Shown here: piece after piece, positions 33,490-42,189 of the stretch
Layout of the letters: every line of letters begins with the position of its first letter
Position numbering within the stretch: position 1 is the first letter of the stretch
Source: CAZTDD01 sp964612675
Lineage (GTDB): Bacteria; Hinthialibacterota; Hinthialibacteria; Hinthialibacterales; JAKPRU01
Assembly (NCBI GenBank): GCA_964612675.1
Contig: CAZTDD010000035.1
Coordinates: 1-52,720 of the forward strand
Reading direction: 5' to 3'
Length of the DNA stretch: 52,720 bases
The notes under the pieces: model-generated
Seen by the model: only the letters and a program-made list of their open reading frames with translations
The model's database searches: none
What the model was told of the DNA's origin: nothing
Translations under genes and position numbers: made by a program

Positions 33490-34530
33490 TTAATGCGAAG
33501 GTACAACAATCGCTTTGACCAGCCCGGGGATGCGCGCTTCCGCATCTCGAAACGCGTCCGTTATGTCATCGAGCGAATAGACTCTTTCGGCAAAGGGCGA
33601 TAGGTCGAAAACGCCTCCCTCGACAAGTTCGAGAGCCTTCTCGCAGTTGTGAGGCATCGAGCGCCTGACAAATACCATCCGAAGCTCTTTTCTCCGGGCG
33701 TCGGTGAAATCGATGGGCATGCTCCCGAGAGCATAGATTCCGCAATAGACGATCAAGCCGCCCCGCCGGACGATCTGCATGGCCTGCTGGAAGCTTTCCG
33801 GCTCCCCAGCCGCCTCGATAACCAGCTCGGGCCCGAGTCCGTCGAGCTTCTCGCGGCACCTTTTGATCGTGTCCGTATCGCCGGGGTCGGCGGTCTCTTC
33901 GGCGTTGAGCGTCTCCGCCAATTCTCTTCGATAAGGGATGGGATCGGTCATCAGCGCCACACGGGCTCCACACCGACGAAGTTCCAATAGAGTCAACAGA
34001 CCCACGGGACCCGCCCCCAGAATCGCAGCCGACTTACCATAAACATCCCCGGCGAGTTCGACGGTATGCAGCGCAACGGCCAGTGTTTCCAGCAGCGGAC
34101 CTTCCTGGTCTCTCACGCAAGCCGGCATCGGATAGAGGGTGCTTGGGGGAACCGACATAGATTCCGTGTAGGCACCGCTTTCCGGTGGAAATCCCAGAAA
34201 ACGGAGATTGAGGCAAAGATTCGGTTTTTGCGTCCGGCACATCGGACACGTTCCGCAGAAAATCGACGGTTCGATCGCGACGCGCGTGCCTCTAGGAAAC
34301 CGGTCGGCAAACTCGCCAGCGTCCTCAACGATTCCCGAACACTCGTGCCCCATCACAAAAGGATCGGTCAGAACAACCTCTCCGATTCGTCCCTGCGAGT
34401 AGAAATGAAGATCCGACCCGCAGACGCCTGCGGCGGTGATTCGTACGACCACCTCGCCTTCTTTTCTCTTCGGTTCGGGGATTTCTCTAATCTCGAAAGT
34501 CTGTGGAGCGGTTAAGAACGCGGCTCGCAT
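33490..34530 (-). CDS. zinc-dependent alcohol/polyol dehydrogenase (MDR family)
   Basis: A 346-aa medium-chain dehydrogenase close to sorbitol and threonine dehydrogenases. The catalytic zinc set is GVCGSDLHFY (Cys, Asp/Ser) with GHECSGIVEDAG (His, Glu). The structural zinc cysteines are CGTCPMCRTQKPNLC. The Rossmann motif is ILGAGPVGLL, then LMTDP with an Asp that suits NAD. ATG 34530 with GGAAGG upstream was chosen; the open frame to 35289 is the shadow of the next gene and is not a fusion. The substrate is probably a polyol or secondary alcohol. Confidence 0.88.
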   Translation of the reverse strand: MRAAFLTAPQTFEIREIPEPKRKEGEVVVRITAAGVCGSDLHFYSQGRIGEVVLTDPFVMGHECSGIVEDAGEFADRFPRGTRVAIEPSIFCGTCPMCRTQKPNLCLNLRFLGFPPESGAYTESMSVPPSTLYPMPACVRDQEGPLLETLAVALHTVELAGDVYGKSAAILGAGPVGLLTLLELRRCGARVALMTDPIPYRRELAETLNAEETADPGDTDTIKRCREKLDGLGPELVIEAAGEPESFQQAMQIVRRGGLIVYCGIYALGSMPIDFTDARRKELRMVFVRRSMPHNCEKALELVEGGVFDLSPFAERVYSLDDITDAFRDAEARIPGLVKAIVVPSH

Positions 34531-34547
34531 CGGTTTTTCCTTCCCTG

Positions 34548-35381
34548 TCAAAGCTCGTCGGCAGCGCGGACTTCGATCCGACGGAATAATGCACGCCCGG
34601 CGAACGGAGCGATCAGCGCAACAAGGATAAAGACGATCAAAGCTATGATAAACATCGTTGATGGGATGCTGAAAGCGTCTCCCGTCGGGATCCCCAAACA
34701 AACCCATCGCGCCGTATAGATCAATATCGCCATCGGATTGAGTAAATAGAGATAGACCAACCAATCGCCGCCAAGCCGGGCAAGGCTTTGCATAGGCAGA
34801 TCGATGGAATAGATGATTGGTGTTATGTAAAACCACGCGAGTGTGATGAACTCCAGGATCTGAGTGACATCGCGATACAAAACATTCAACCCCGCCAACC
34901 ACCAAACAAGCCCCACAAGCAACCCGGTCTCCAGAATCAATAAAGGAACAATCAAAACGCATGTCCACGGCACGGAAATTCCCGCCACCAGGTAGGTTCC
35001 CGGGAGCAGGACGAGAAAAGCCAACACCGTGTTGAAGAGGTGAGATAACACCATTGCAAGAGGGAAAATCAAACGCGGACAGGAGACCTTCTTGATGAGA
35101 TGTGCATTTGCCAGAAGAGCCTGGGTTCCCTCCACCAGTGCGCCGACCAGATAGCTCCAGAGAAGGTAGCCGCAAAGCAGGAACGCAAAATAGGGGACAT
35201 GCGGAAACGACTCGTGAGGAAGAGGCGCAAAGAAAGTGAATACGATGGAAATAATGAGTATCGAAAAAAGAGGCCGGAGAAGACTCCAAAAAAAACCGAG
35301 AACTGAGACTTTGTAGCGCGCTCGGAGATCACGCCGTACCAGCTCGCGAAGTAAACGTCGATGATGCCAAATCTCTATCAT
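34548..35381 (-). CDS. ABC-2 type polysaccharide exporter permease (Wzm-like)
   Basis: A 277-aa inner-membrane permease. The N-terminal cytoplasmic helix HRRLLRELVRRDLRARYKVSVLGFFWSLLRPL is the hallmark of O-antigen/teichoic-acid type exporters, followed by six helices. The C-terminus ends RALFRRIEVRAADEL. The ATPase partner (Wzt type) is normally adjacent but is not in this window, so the permease must pair with a distant ATPase or be an orphan. The gene lies 17 bp upstream of the dehydrogenase on the same strand, which may indicate co-transcription. Confidence 0.85.
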   Translation of the reverse strand: MIEIWHHRRLLRELVRRDLRARYKVSVLGFFWSLLRPLFSILIISIVFTFFAPLPHESFPHVPYFAFLLCGYLLWSYLVGALVEGTQALLANAHLIKKVSCPRLIFPLAMVLSHLFNTVLAFLVLLPGTYLVAGISVPWTCVLIVPLLILETGLLVGLVWWLAGLNVLYRDVTQILEFITLAWFYITPIIYSIDLPMQSLARLGGDWLVYLYLLNPMAILIYTARWVCLGIPTGDAFSIPSTMFIIALIVFILVALIAPFAGRALFRRIEVRAADEL

Positions 35382-35423
35382 GCAACCGCTAGTTCACCGT
35401 TGATCAAAAGGCCCGGGTAAGTC

Positions 35424-35819
35424 CTACTTGACATCGGAACCAAAAAGTTTCCGTTGGATCGATTTGATTAGAATCTCGGTATGGTGGCCGGATCGCTCCA
35501 TTTTCTTACTAAAAAAAGATGCATACTTGCTTTCACTGCGAACGATTTGTGTCGGGCGGCTGATTTTTGACTGCCGAAAGCTTCTGCGAAGCAGCGCCCG
35601 TTCCTCGCGCGACAGACCGGACCGATTACAGAGTTCCTCGAACTCCGCCCACTCCCGCCGGCTCCCGGCCCACTCTCGCCACAGACGCCATACCAGCCAG
35701 AGAACGACCACACCAATGATGATGGCGAGTGCCCACAACAGCAAACCGATTCCGGCACCACCGAGGCTTTTCGAGGATTCGAATGAATCGCCCAACTGAA
35801 CCGAGAAAGGAGTTCCCAT
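35424..35819 (-). CDS. single-pass membrane protein of unknown function
   Basis: A 131-aa protein. One strong membrane helix (about 22-45, GAGIGLLLWALAIIIGVVVL) is followed by a charged linker (WRLWREWAGSRREW) and a helical cytoplasmic domain, FEELCNRSGLSREERALLRR, ending with SKYASFFSKKMER. The layout of helix, then a -x-G-L-S/T-x-E-x-x-L-L segment, then -S-x-x-x-F- resembles the N-terminal part of some flagellar PilZ-associated proteins, but the PilZ domain is absent. GGGGGA precedes the start, and a TACAAT -10-like box lies further upstream. Confidence 0.6.
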   Translation of the reverse strand: MGTPFSVQLGDSFESSKSLGGAGIGLLLWALAIIIGVVVLWLVWRLWREWAGSRREWAEFEELCNRSGLSREERALLRRSFRQSKISRPTQIVRSESKYASFFSKKMERSGHHTEILIKSIQRKLFGSDVK

Positions 35820-36003
35820 AACCGGTCCCCCTTTAGTGGAGATCCCCCGGGAGTTCGATGTAATCGCCCAGTTGTCCTATTGTACCGGATTTATTTCTCT
35901 TGGGAATAAGAATTAGAAAAAAGTGGCGGCAAAAATGCGGGGGCGGCCTTGGATAAGAAGAATGAGACGGAATAGCGACGAAAGAAACGGTCTGCGGAGA
36001 TGA

Positions 36004-36762
36004 TTACGAATCGGAGAGCGCCTCAAGGCGGCGGCGACCCAGCTCGGCCTCCTCGGTTTTCGGATATTCTTCCACGAGGGCCTGTAAGGTATTGCGTGCT
36101 TCCTGGGGTTGGTCATTCTGGAGATAGGCAGTGGCGGTTCTGAGCAGTGCACTGGGCACGAGCGGGTCTGCCGGAAATTCCTCGCGGAATCGATTGAATG
36201 TGTTAATCGCCAGCCCCCAATTGCGTTTGCCGTATGCACATTCCGCCGCCCAAAAGAGGGCCTGCCCCTTCTGAGCCGGAGACGGTGCTTTTTCGTAGAT
36301 CTGCATGTATCGATCATAGGCAACCTGATAGTCGCCACGCTGATAGCTGGTGTACGCGCTCCGATGCATTGCGGCGAATTGCTCATTTTGCTGGGGGGTC
36401 GTTTGTGTCGGTTGGTCGATTGTCCTCAAACCGCTTTGAAGTCGGCGGCTGCGTTCTTCCATTGCGGCGGTTCTCTCTTGGAGGACATTGCGGAGTTGTT
36501 CGAGGGTTTGGTCCCGCTCTTTTTGTGTCTCGCTCAGACGCTTTTCCATGAGCGTGATTTTGTGTTTCAGAGTGCCGACTTCGCCGGAGAGAGGTTTCAC
36601 CGAGCCGGGCGTCAGCACCGGCATGGAGGGCATCGCCGACATCGACGCCATCGGGGGGATTGAAGAGCAGGCATTGCCCCACACAAAAGCCAACAAGGAC
36701 ACAACAACAATCCAACCGTCCCTCTTGTGCGGGACCGATACGCTGCAACGAACCCGAAACAT
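36004..36762 (-). CDS. CpoB/YbgF-like lipoprotein with TPR repeats
   Basis: About 252 aa. A signal with a lipobox (FVWGNAC, then SS) predicts outer-membrane or periplasmic lipoprotein anchoring. Residues about 60-115 are a coiled coil (KHKITLMEKRLSETQKERDQ) as in the trimerisation part of CpoB. Residues 130-250 hold three TPR units (YTSYQRGDYQVAYDRYMQIY, AYGKRNWGLAINTFNRF, AYLQNDQPQEARNTLQAL). By family it would work at the periplasm beside Tol-Pal, coordinating envelope constriction; no tol or pal gene is adjacent. ATG 36762 was preferred to GTG 36780. Confidence 0.75.
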   Translation of the reverse strand: MFRVRCSVSVPHKRDGWIVVVSLLAFVWGNACSSIPPMASMSAMPSMPVLTPGSVKPLSGEVGTLKHKITLMEKRLSETQKERDQTLEQLRNVLQERTAAMEERSRRLQSGLRTIDQPTQTTPQQNEQFAAMHRSAYTSYQRGDYQVAYDRYMQIYEKAPSPAQKGQALFWAAECAYGKRNWGLAINTFNRFREEFPADPLVPSALLRTATAYLQNDQPQEARNTLQALVEEYPKTEEAELGRRRLEALSDS

Positions 36763-36972
36763 GTCTTTTCGAATGTACACGATTAGATTGATAGTAACCG
36801 GTTCAATTTGTTTGGTACCACCATAAGGTTACGCCGAGACCGCTGTCGAGGCTACCGTACCCCGTACTCCTAGGGAATGGCAAGCCGACCAGTGTGGTAT
36901 CCCCGTTCAGTGTGCCGAAAACCGGACCGATTGCGCAACGTGGCCGCTCTGTCTCGGCACGGCGGATCGGCG

Positions 36973-37311
36973 CTAAAGACCGAGGATCTCTTTTGCTGTG
37001 GTTACGGCCGATGGAACTCCGGTTCCGGGGTCTCCTTCGTACCAGGAGGGATCCACCTGTTGGCTCCTCTTCAGCTGATCGAACGTCCGGCTCAGGTTTC
37101 GGATAATGGTAACGAGCTCGGCGCGGGCCTGGCTCTCGGGTATGCTGGACACCCGTTCTTCCAGACCTTCCAAACGTCTCATACTGTCTTCCAGACCTTG
37201 AACACAAGGCGCAATGATTCGAACCGATCTCGGTTCCGCATAATTCCTTATAGAGATCAACGCATCGCTGATCTCACCCGTCAGTTGTGCGACGATGTCT
37301 GAGAGATCCAT
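36973..37311 (-). CDS. hypothetical helical protein, 112 aa
   Basis: Residues 1-90 are almost entirely helical with heptad-like spacing (CVQGLEDSMRRLEGLEERVS, ELVTIIRNLSRTFDQLKRS). A short tail follows (DPSWYEGDPGTGVPSAVTTAKEILGL). No signal peptide or membrane helix. I recognise no family. It lies upstream of the CpoB-like gene on the same strand across a 210-bp gap and downstream of rplS. Codon use is like its neighbours, so it is probably a real gene. Confidence 0.55.
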   Translation of the reverse strand: MDLSDIVAQLTGEISDALISIRNYAEPRSVRIIAPCVQGLEDSMRRLEGLEERVSSIPESQARAELVTIIRNLSRTFDQLKRSQQVDPSWYEGDPGTGVPSAVTTAKEILGL

Positions 37312-37627
37312 TCACCATCCTCCGGTCTTACGGCCTGTGCCTGCCACGATGTGTGTCTTTTGAACTTGTTCCTTTGTAGTCCACTTTGCGAAACCGATTG
37401 TCAAAAATTCGCGCGATTCGCAGCGCGACCGCTTGGGAGAACGGTGGCATGGGAATCTCCCCACACCCCTCGAAAACCGTCCCAGTCCGTGACTCCCTGC
37501 CTTGTCCCTCCACTCCCCGGGTGATCCGTCGGTCGGAAGCGAGTGCTCTTACCGGAAAGCATACAGCAAATCCGCGGAAATAGCATCTCCGAAACGCTGT
37601 AGGAGAGGAATTTCTTTCCGGGCCGAT
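37312..37627. other. 316-bp gap after rplS
   Basis: Short frames exist on both strands but none has a ribosome binding site or natural composition. I see no tRNA cloverleaf, repeat family member or clear terminator for the rplS operon here. Confidence 0.4.
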
Positions 37628-38038
37628 TTACTTCGCCGCAGGCTTCTTTCCCTTGGCGCTCCGCGGGCCTGAGCGACGCTTCTCCCGAACGCGGGCGGCT
37701 TTACCGACACGGTCGCGGAGATAATACAGTTTCGCACGACGAACACGACCCTGTCGGACGACCTGTAGTGAAGCGATCAGCGGAGAATGCAAAAGAAATG
37801 TCCGCTCCACGCCCACTCCGTACGAAACCTTCCGGACTGTGAATGTCTCGCCAAGGTCTCCACCGGAACGCCGGATGACAACACCCTCAAATACCTGGGT
37901 ACGATAGCGTTCCTTGCCCTCTTTCGTCACGCCCTCCTGTACTCGGACGCCGACTCGAACTGTATCGCCCGGCCCGAACTCGGGAATATCTTTCCGCAGT
38001 TGAGCCTTTTCAAACTCGATAAGTGCGGGGTGGTCCAT
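37628..38038 (-). CDS. rplS: 50S ribosomal protein L19
   Basis: A 136-aa L19 protein at the 30S-50S interface near bridge B8. Conserved blocks are FGPGDTVRVGVRVQEG, RYRTQVFEGVVIRRSGG, TFTVRKVSYGVGVERTFLLHSP and RVRRAKLYYLRDRVGKAARV. The lysine-rich tail (AKGKKPAAK) is longer than in E. coli. Start ATG 38038 has GGAGG five bases upstream; two upstream in-frame ATGs are less well placed. It is the last gene of the ylxM-ffh-rpsP-rimM-trmD operon. Confidence 0.96.
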   Translation of the reverse strand: MDHPALIEFEKAQLRKDIPEFGPGDTVRVGVRVQEGVTKEGKERYRTQVFEGVVIRRSGGDLGETFTVRKVSYGVGVERTFLLHSPLIASLQVVRQGRVRRAKLYYLRDRVGKAARVREKRRSGPRSAKGKKPAAK

Positions 38039-38084
38039 GGTCTCCTCCATCCAGCCGGCCTTTTCCATAAGTCGCCGGCATTCT

Positions 38085-38681
38085 CTATTCTTCCGTTCGT
38101 CCGATCACAAGACGGTCGAGTAGGATCGCCGCCGCAGCTCGAACTGAAAGGTGGTTGTATGTTCCCGGTCCGGTGATCGGCGGCAATACCGCGTCACAGG
38201 ACTCGATGAATTCTTCTGTCAGTCCCCAGCCCGTTCCCAAAATCAAGAGAACCGGCGGGTGGGATGTCCGTAACCGCTCTCGGAGCTCCCGATAGCCTAT
38301 TGTCGGTTGCCACGGACGCGCGGTAGTCGCCACTGTAAACGGTTCGCTTCCCGTACGGTTTTTCAAATCCTCCCGGACCTCGTCCAGAGTTCCGTACACT
38401 CGAACGATCCGAAACGCGTCCCACCGCGTTGGATTATAGTCCTTTCCGAACCCTCCATGCCAGAATTCCGTAACCCGCCGCGCTAAATACTGCATTGTGG
38501 GCAACGGATTGATCACACAATAGCTTTTCACACCATAGGTCAGACACGTTCGGGAGAGATCATGCAAATCAATCGGTGTCAGCGATGTTGTAATGATCTC
38601 TCGGTTTTTCTTGTAGACCGGATAGTGCAGCAATGCCACATGGAGTTCCGCTGTCTCATGGGTCTCGCTATTCGGTACCAC
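38085..38681 (-). CDS. SPOUT-type RNA methyltransferase (PF09936-like)
   Basis: A 198-aa protein of the TrmD-associated SPOUT methyltransferase family. Blocks include HVALLHYPVYKKNREIITTS, DLHDLSRTCLTYGVKSYCVI, LILGTGWGLTEEFIESCD and PITGPGTYNHLSVRAAAAI. The last two form the knotted SAM site. In several phyla such genes sit between trmD and rplS, as here. The RNA target is unknown. It overlaps the 3' end of trmD by 14 bp, so the two are translationally coupled. Confidence 0.8.
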   Translation of the reverse strand: MVPNSETHETAELHVALLHYPVYKKNREIITTSLTPIDLHDLSRTCLTYGVKSYCVINPLPTMQYLARRVTEFWHGGFGKDYNPTRWDAFRIVRVYGTLDEVREDLKNRTGSEPFTVATTARPWQPTIGYRELRERLRTSHPPVLLILGTGWGLTEEFIESCDAVLPPITGPGTYNHLSVRAAAAILLDRLVIGRTEE

Positions 38682-39396
38682 TGCGCACTCCGGATTGTTG
38701 CTGCTCGCAATACCGGCGGTACAAATCCGGCCGGCGTACCGCGGTTCGGCGTTTCGATTGTTCCAGCCGCCACGTTTCGATTTCCCGATGGTTCCCGCTC
38801 AACAGTACGGCGGGAACAGACTTGCCTCTTACTTCCCTCGGACGCGTATACCGTGGACTATCCAGAAGTCCCGAGGTGAACGAATCCTCCAATACCGAAT
38901 CCATCGAGCCGACCACTCCGGGTACAAGGCGGACGACTGCGTCAATCATCACCGTGGCCGGCAATTCTCCTCCCGAGAGGACGTAATCGCCGATGGAAAT
39001 CTCATCGGCGTCAAGGAACTGGCCGACCCGCTCATCGATGCCCTTATAATGTCCGCAAATAAAGAGCAGATTCTGTTCCGTTGCCAGCTCTTCCGCAACC
39101 TCCTGGTTGAACAACCGTCCCTGCGGCGTGGGAAGTATATAACGTACATTCCCGTCACTCGCCGCCGAAATATCTTCCACGGCATCGAGAATCGGCGGCG
39201 CCATCATCAGCATCCCGTCTGCGCCCCCGTACTGCTCGTCATCGGTCTTTCGGTGTGGATCTTTTGACCAATCGCGGAGATTATGTACGCGCAAATCGAT
39301 CGGCCCTTCCTGTTCGACACGCGCCCGCCCGATGATGCTCACGTCCAGCGGACCGCTGAACATCTCGGGGAACGTGGTCAACACGTCAATCCTCAC
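38668..39396 (-). CDS. trmD: tRNA (guanine37-N1)-methyltransferase
   Basis: A 242-aa SPOUT enzyme that methylates G37 next to the anticodon and prevents +1 frameshifting. MRIDVLTTFPEMF, DDEQYGGADGMLM, FICGHYKGIDERV and SIGDYVLSGGELPATVMIDA are the trefoil-knot and catalytic blocks. YTRPREVRGKSVPAVLLSGNH binds tRNA. Length is normal. It overlaps rimM by 11 bp upstream and the SPOUT gene downstream. Confidence 0.97.
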   Translation of the reverse strand: MRIDVLTTFPEMFSGPLDVSIIGRARVEQEGPIDLRVHNLRDWSKDPHRKTDDEQYGGADGMLMMAPPILDAVEDISAASDGNVRYILPTPQGRLFNQEVAEELATEQNLLFICGHYKGIDERVGQFLDADEISIGDYVLSGGELPATVMIDAVVRLVPGVVGSMDSVLEDSFTSGLLDSPRYTRPREVRGKSVPAVLLSGNHREIETWRLEQSKRRTAVRRPDLYRRYCEQQQSGVRSGTE

Positions 39397-39964
39397 CGTT
39401 TTCCTCCATCGGCCACCGTACGGTCAAAACACGATTGGCTTCATCCCACTTACCGAGTACCGACCGCAGCGTTGGTATCAGTATCTCCTCCCCATCTTGT
39501 TGCCGGACAATTAAGACATCGTTCTCGCCCGTTTCCAAAACGCTTTCCACAGTACCCAGCTCGCCTGCGTTCTCGTCGACTACCTTGGCATCAATCACTG
39601 ACGCCACATAGATTTCGTTCTGAGGCGGCGGCGGGAGGTCTCTTTCCCGCACCCAAACGGCGAGATGCTGTAGCTCCTCCGCCTCGGTTCTACTCCCAAC
39701 GCCTTCCAAAGCCACGATCCACGTTTTCCCTTCACCGCGAACCCCCAGGATCTGCACTTCTCGACCCTGCGGTCCCAGGAAGACAGTATCCATCGCCTGG
39801 AGCAGGTCTCGGTCGCACCCGAAAGGCAGAAATTTCAGTTCGCCTTTCAATCCGTGCGCCTTCAAAAGGCGGCCCAAGAGGACCGCGTCGGGAGGAGGTT
39901 CTTTCGAGCCCGTCGGTGCCGCCTCCTTTCCCGAGTTTCGTTGGACTTGAGAACGGCGATTCAT
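39386..39964 (-). CDS. rimM: ribosome maturation factor RimM
   Basis: A 192-aa 30S assembly factor that binds S19 and helps mature the 16S 3' domain. The N-terminal RimM barrel has VLLGRLLKAHGLKGELKFLPF, and the PRC-barrel has EIYVASVIDAKVVDENAGELGTVESV and EILIPTLRSVLGKWDEANRVL. ATG 39964 carries AGGA 3 nt upstream, which is close; ATG 39991 is an alternative. A hydrophilic 25-residue leader precedes the core. Overlaps trmD. Confidence 0.93.
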   Translation of the reverse strand: MNRRSQVQRNSGKEAAPTGSKEPPPDAVLLGRLLKAHGLKGELKFLPFGCDRDLLQAMDTVFLGPQGREVQILGVRGEGKTWIVALEGVGSRTEAEELQHLAVWVRERDLPPPPQNEIYVASVIDAKVVDENAGELGTVESVLETGENDVLIVRQQDGEEILIPTLRSVLGKWDEANRVLTVRWPMEENGED

Positions 39965-40072
39965 ACTTCCTGCTGCCGTTTCACAAAACATTTCTGTCCG
40001 GAAGAACCGGCGACAGGAGCGGTCACGGCTCCAGATCCCAGACATGCCTCGCCGTGGCGCAACACCGGCGTC

Positions 40073-40306
40073 TTACTCCAAGATCTCGACCGTCGCGCGG
40101 CAGTTCTCGGTTTGTGCTTTCGCCGATACCAATTGCCGGATTGCTTTCGCGGTCTTTCCGTTCTTGCCGATGATTCGCCCCATATCCTCGGGGGCGACCT
40201 TTACGGTAATCACGACGCGGTCTTCCTCATCGCGTGTTTCATCGATTTCGATATCGTCCACGTTGGTTACCAATTGTTCAGTCAAATATCGAACCAGTTC
40301 CTTCAT
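40073..40306 (-). CDS. khpA: KH-domain RNA-binding protein KhpA
   Basis: A 77-aa single KH domain, MKELVRYLTEQLV at the start and GRIIGKNGKTAKAIRQLVSA with the GxxG loop. KhpA pairs with KhpB/Jag in many bacteria and binds RNA. It sits between rpsP and rimM, the usual place. GGGGAA precedes ATG 40306; the longer frame from 40369 lacks support. Confidence 0.93.
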   Translation of the reverse strand: MKELVRYLTEQLVTNVDDIEIDETRDEEDRVVITVKVAPEDMGRIIGKNGKTAKAIRQLVSAKAQTENCRATVEILE

Positions 40307-40424
40307 AATTCCCCAGCCTTTTGTGTGCGTCGGCGTCAAGCCGGCGACCAGCGCGACCTCGACGGACAACTCGTGAATACTCGATTCACGGATCGTGCTC
40401 GGACTCTATTGAGGTCCAGCGGGT

Positions 40425-40718
40425 TTATGCCGACTCGGTTGTCGATGGACTCGATTCTTTCGGTTCGCGCAGTTTAGCGAGAATCCCCGCTCGTTTCAGC
40501 AACGAGCGGACGGTTTCCGACATCTGCGCCCCTTGGTCCATCCACTTTCGAATCGACTCTTCTTCGAAGGACATCTGCGCCGGTTCCTTCACTGGATCGT
40601 ACCACCCCAGATACTCCAGCGCGGCACCGTCGCGCCGGTTTCGGGAGTCCGCGACCACCAATCGGTAAAATGGACGGTGTCGATTCCCCATACGTTTGAG
40701 CCGAATCTTAACAGCCAT
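40425..40718 (-). CDS. rpsP: 30S ribosomal protein S16
   Basis: A 97-aa S16, an early 30S assembly protein. AVKIRLKRMGNRHRPFYRLVVADSRNRRDG and LEYLGWYDPVKEP are diagnostic. The C-terminal half (about 60-97) has a short acidic/Ser tail after LLKRAGILAKL. It follows ffh by 64 bp in the operon and precedes khpA. Confidence 0.96.
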   Translation of the reverse strand: MAVKIRLKRMGNRHRPFYRLVVADSRNRRDGAALEYLGWYDPVKEPAQMSFEEESIRKWMDQGAQMSETVRSLLKRAGILAKLREPKESSPSTTESA

Positions 40719-40782
40719 GCAGTCCTCCGTTTTCTATTTCGGTGAGGGCCGGAATCCAACCGGTTCCTCCGTTGGTTTTCTA

Positions 40783-42189
40783 TCAGAAGCCCGGGAACAT
40801 ACCCCGCATGCCCTGCATTTTTTTCATCATTTTCTTCGACATCTTCGACTTCTTCTTGCCTTTTTTCCCTCTCCCACCGGGCATGCCTTCACCCATGCCC
40901 TGGCTCGCCATCACCCGCATCATCTGCTGCATCTGGACAAACTGTTTGAGAAGCCTGTTTATATCCTGCATACTCGTTCCGCTGCCCCGTGCGATCCGCC
41001 GTTTCCGGCTACCGTTGATCAGCCTGTGATCGTTGCGTTCCTGGGGCGTCATGGAGAGGATGATCGCTTCCACGTGTTTCATCTCGTCATCTTCCAGATC
41101 CAGGTTCTTGAGGGCATCGCCACCCGCTCCCGGAAGTAGGGACACCAGGTTCCCAAGCCCTCCCATCTTCTTCACATTGCGGATCTGATCCAAGAAATCG
41201 TTCAGCGTGAACGAGTTTTCGACAATCTTTTTCTGCAGAGCGAGTGCCTGATCCTGATCGACTGTTTGCTGCGCTTTTTCGATCAGTGTGAGTACATCCC
41301 CCATTCCCAGAATACGAGACGCCATCCGATCGGGGAAAAAGTGCTCGAACTCGGTCAGTTTCTCGCCCACACCTGCGAAATAAATGGGCTTTCCAGTGAC
41401 GTACCGCACAGAGATTGCCGCACCGCCTCGTGTGTCGCCGTCCAGTTTCGTGAGGATAGTTCCATCAAGGTCCAGATTCTCGTGAAAGTGTTTGGCCTGA
41501 TTCACAGCGTCCTGCCCCACCATCGCATCGACAACCAGAAGCGTGAGCGAGGGCTTCCAGCCTTCACGGACTCGACGCACCTCATTCATCATCTCTTCGT
41601 CGATGTGAAGGCGACCCGCGGTATCGAGGATAATGGTGTCAAGGTCATCCCCTTGCGCTTTCTTCGTACCCTCTTTGGCGATTTTGATCGGCTCGACATC
41701 CGTACCCATGGAAAACACGGGAATCCCGGTTTGACTTCCGACAACTTCCAGCTGCTTTACGGCGGCGGGACGGTGAATATCTCCCGCCACAAGGATCGGT
41801 TTACGACCTTCTTCCCGAAGGCGCAAGCCGAGTTTCGCAGCGGTGGTCGTTTTACCGGAGCCCTGCAGACCAACCAGCATAATGCGTTCCTGGTGGTCTT
41901 TCATGAGGGTCAGTTTTTTCGTGCCCCCCCCTAGCAGCTCGACCATCTCGTCGTGAACGATCTTGACAACCTGTTGGGCCGGGTTGAGACCGGAAAGCAC
42001 TTCCGCACCGAGCGCTTTTTCCTCGATCCTTCGGCAAAACTCACGCGTGGCATGAAGATTCACGTCGGCCTCAAGGAACGCCAAACGGACCTCCCGGAGC
42101 GCCTCTTTCACCGCTCGCTCGTCCACTCGGGACTTGGAGCGCAGCTTGTTGAATATCGCCGTGAATCGTCCCTGTAAATTCTCAAACAT
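40783..42189 (-). CDS. ffh: signal recognition particle protein Ffh
   Basis: A 468-aa SRP54 GTPase that delivers nascent membrane proteins to FtsY. The N domain runs about 1-85. The G domain has GLQGSGKTTTAAKLG, DTAGR, TKLDGDTRGG and the G5 GVGEKLTEFEHF. The Met-rich M domain (about 300-468) has GSGTSMQDINRLLKQFVQMQ for 4.5S RNA binding and ends with a Gly/Lys/Met-rich tail (MPGGRGKKGKKKSKM). Overlaps ylxM by 8 bp. No 4.5S RNA gene was recognised nearby. Confidence 0.97.
   Translation of the reverse strand: MFENLQGRFTAIFNKLRSKSRVDERAVKEALREVRLAFLEADVNLHATREFCRRIEEKALGAEVLSGLNPAQQVVKIVHDEMVELLGGGTKKLTLMKDHQERIMLVGLQGSGKTTTAAKLGLRLREEGRKPILVAGDIHRPAAVKQLEVVGSQTGIPVFSMGTDVEPIKIAKEGTKKAQGDDLDTIILDTAGRLHIDEEMMNEVRRVREGWKPSLTLLVVDAMVGQDAVNQAKHFHENLDLDGTILTKLDGDTRGGAAISVRYVTGKPIYFAGVGEKLTEFEHFFPDRMASRILGMGDVLTLIEKAQQTVDQDQALALQKKIVENSFTLNDFLDQIRNVKKMGGLGNLVSLLPGAGGDALKNLDLEDDEMKHVEAIILSMTPQERNDHRLINGSRKRRIARGSGTSMQDINRLLKQFVQMQQMMRVMASQGMGEGMPGGRGKKGKKKSKMSKKMMKKMQGMRGMFPGF

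Noticed and set aside
33490..35289. 599-aa fusion of a membrane protein and the dehydrogenase
   Set aside because: The N-terminal 253 residues are an antisense-free shadow frame of the ABC-2 permease gene. The dehydrogenase has its own start and ribosome binding site at 34530.
37430..37560. possible tRNA-Ser-like fold in the gap after rplS
   Set aside because: Some stem-like segments exist, but no GGTTCGAATCC-type T-arm and no consistent cloverleaf could be drawn.
39283..40173. 296-aa plus-strand frame across trmD and rimM
   Set aside because: Pro/Arg/Ser-rich antisense shadow of conserved trmD and rimM codons.
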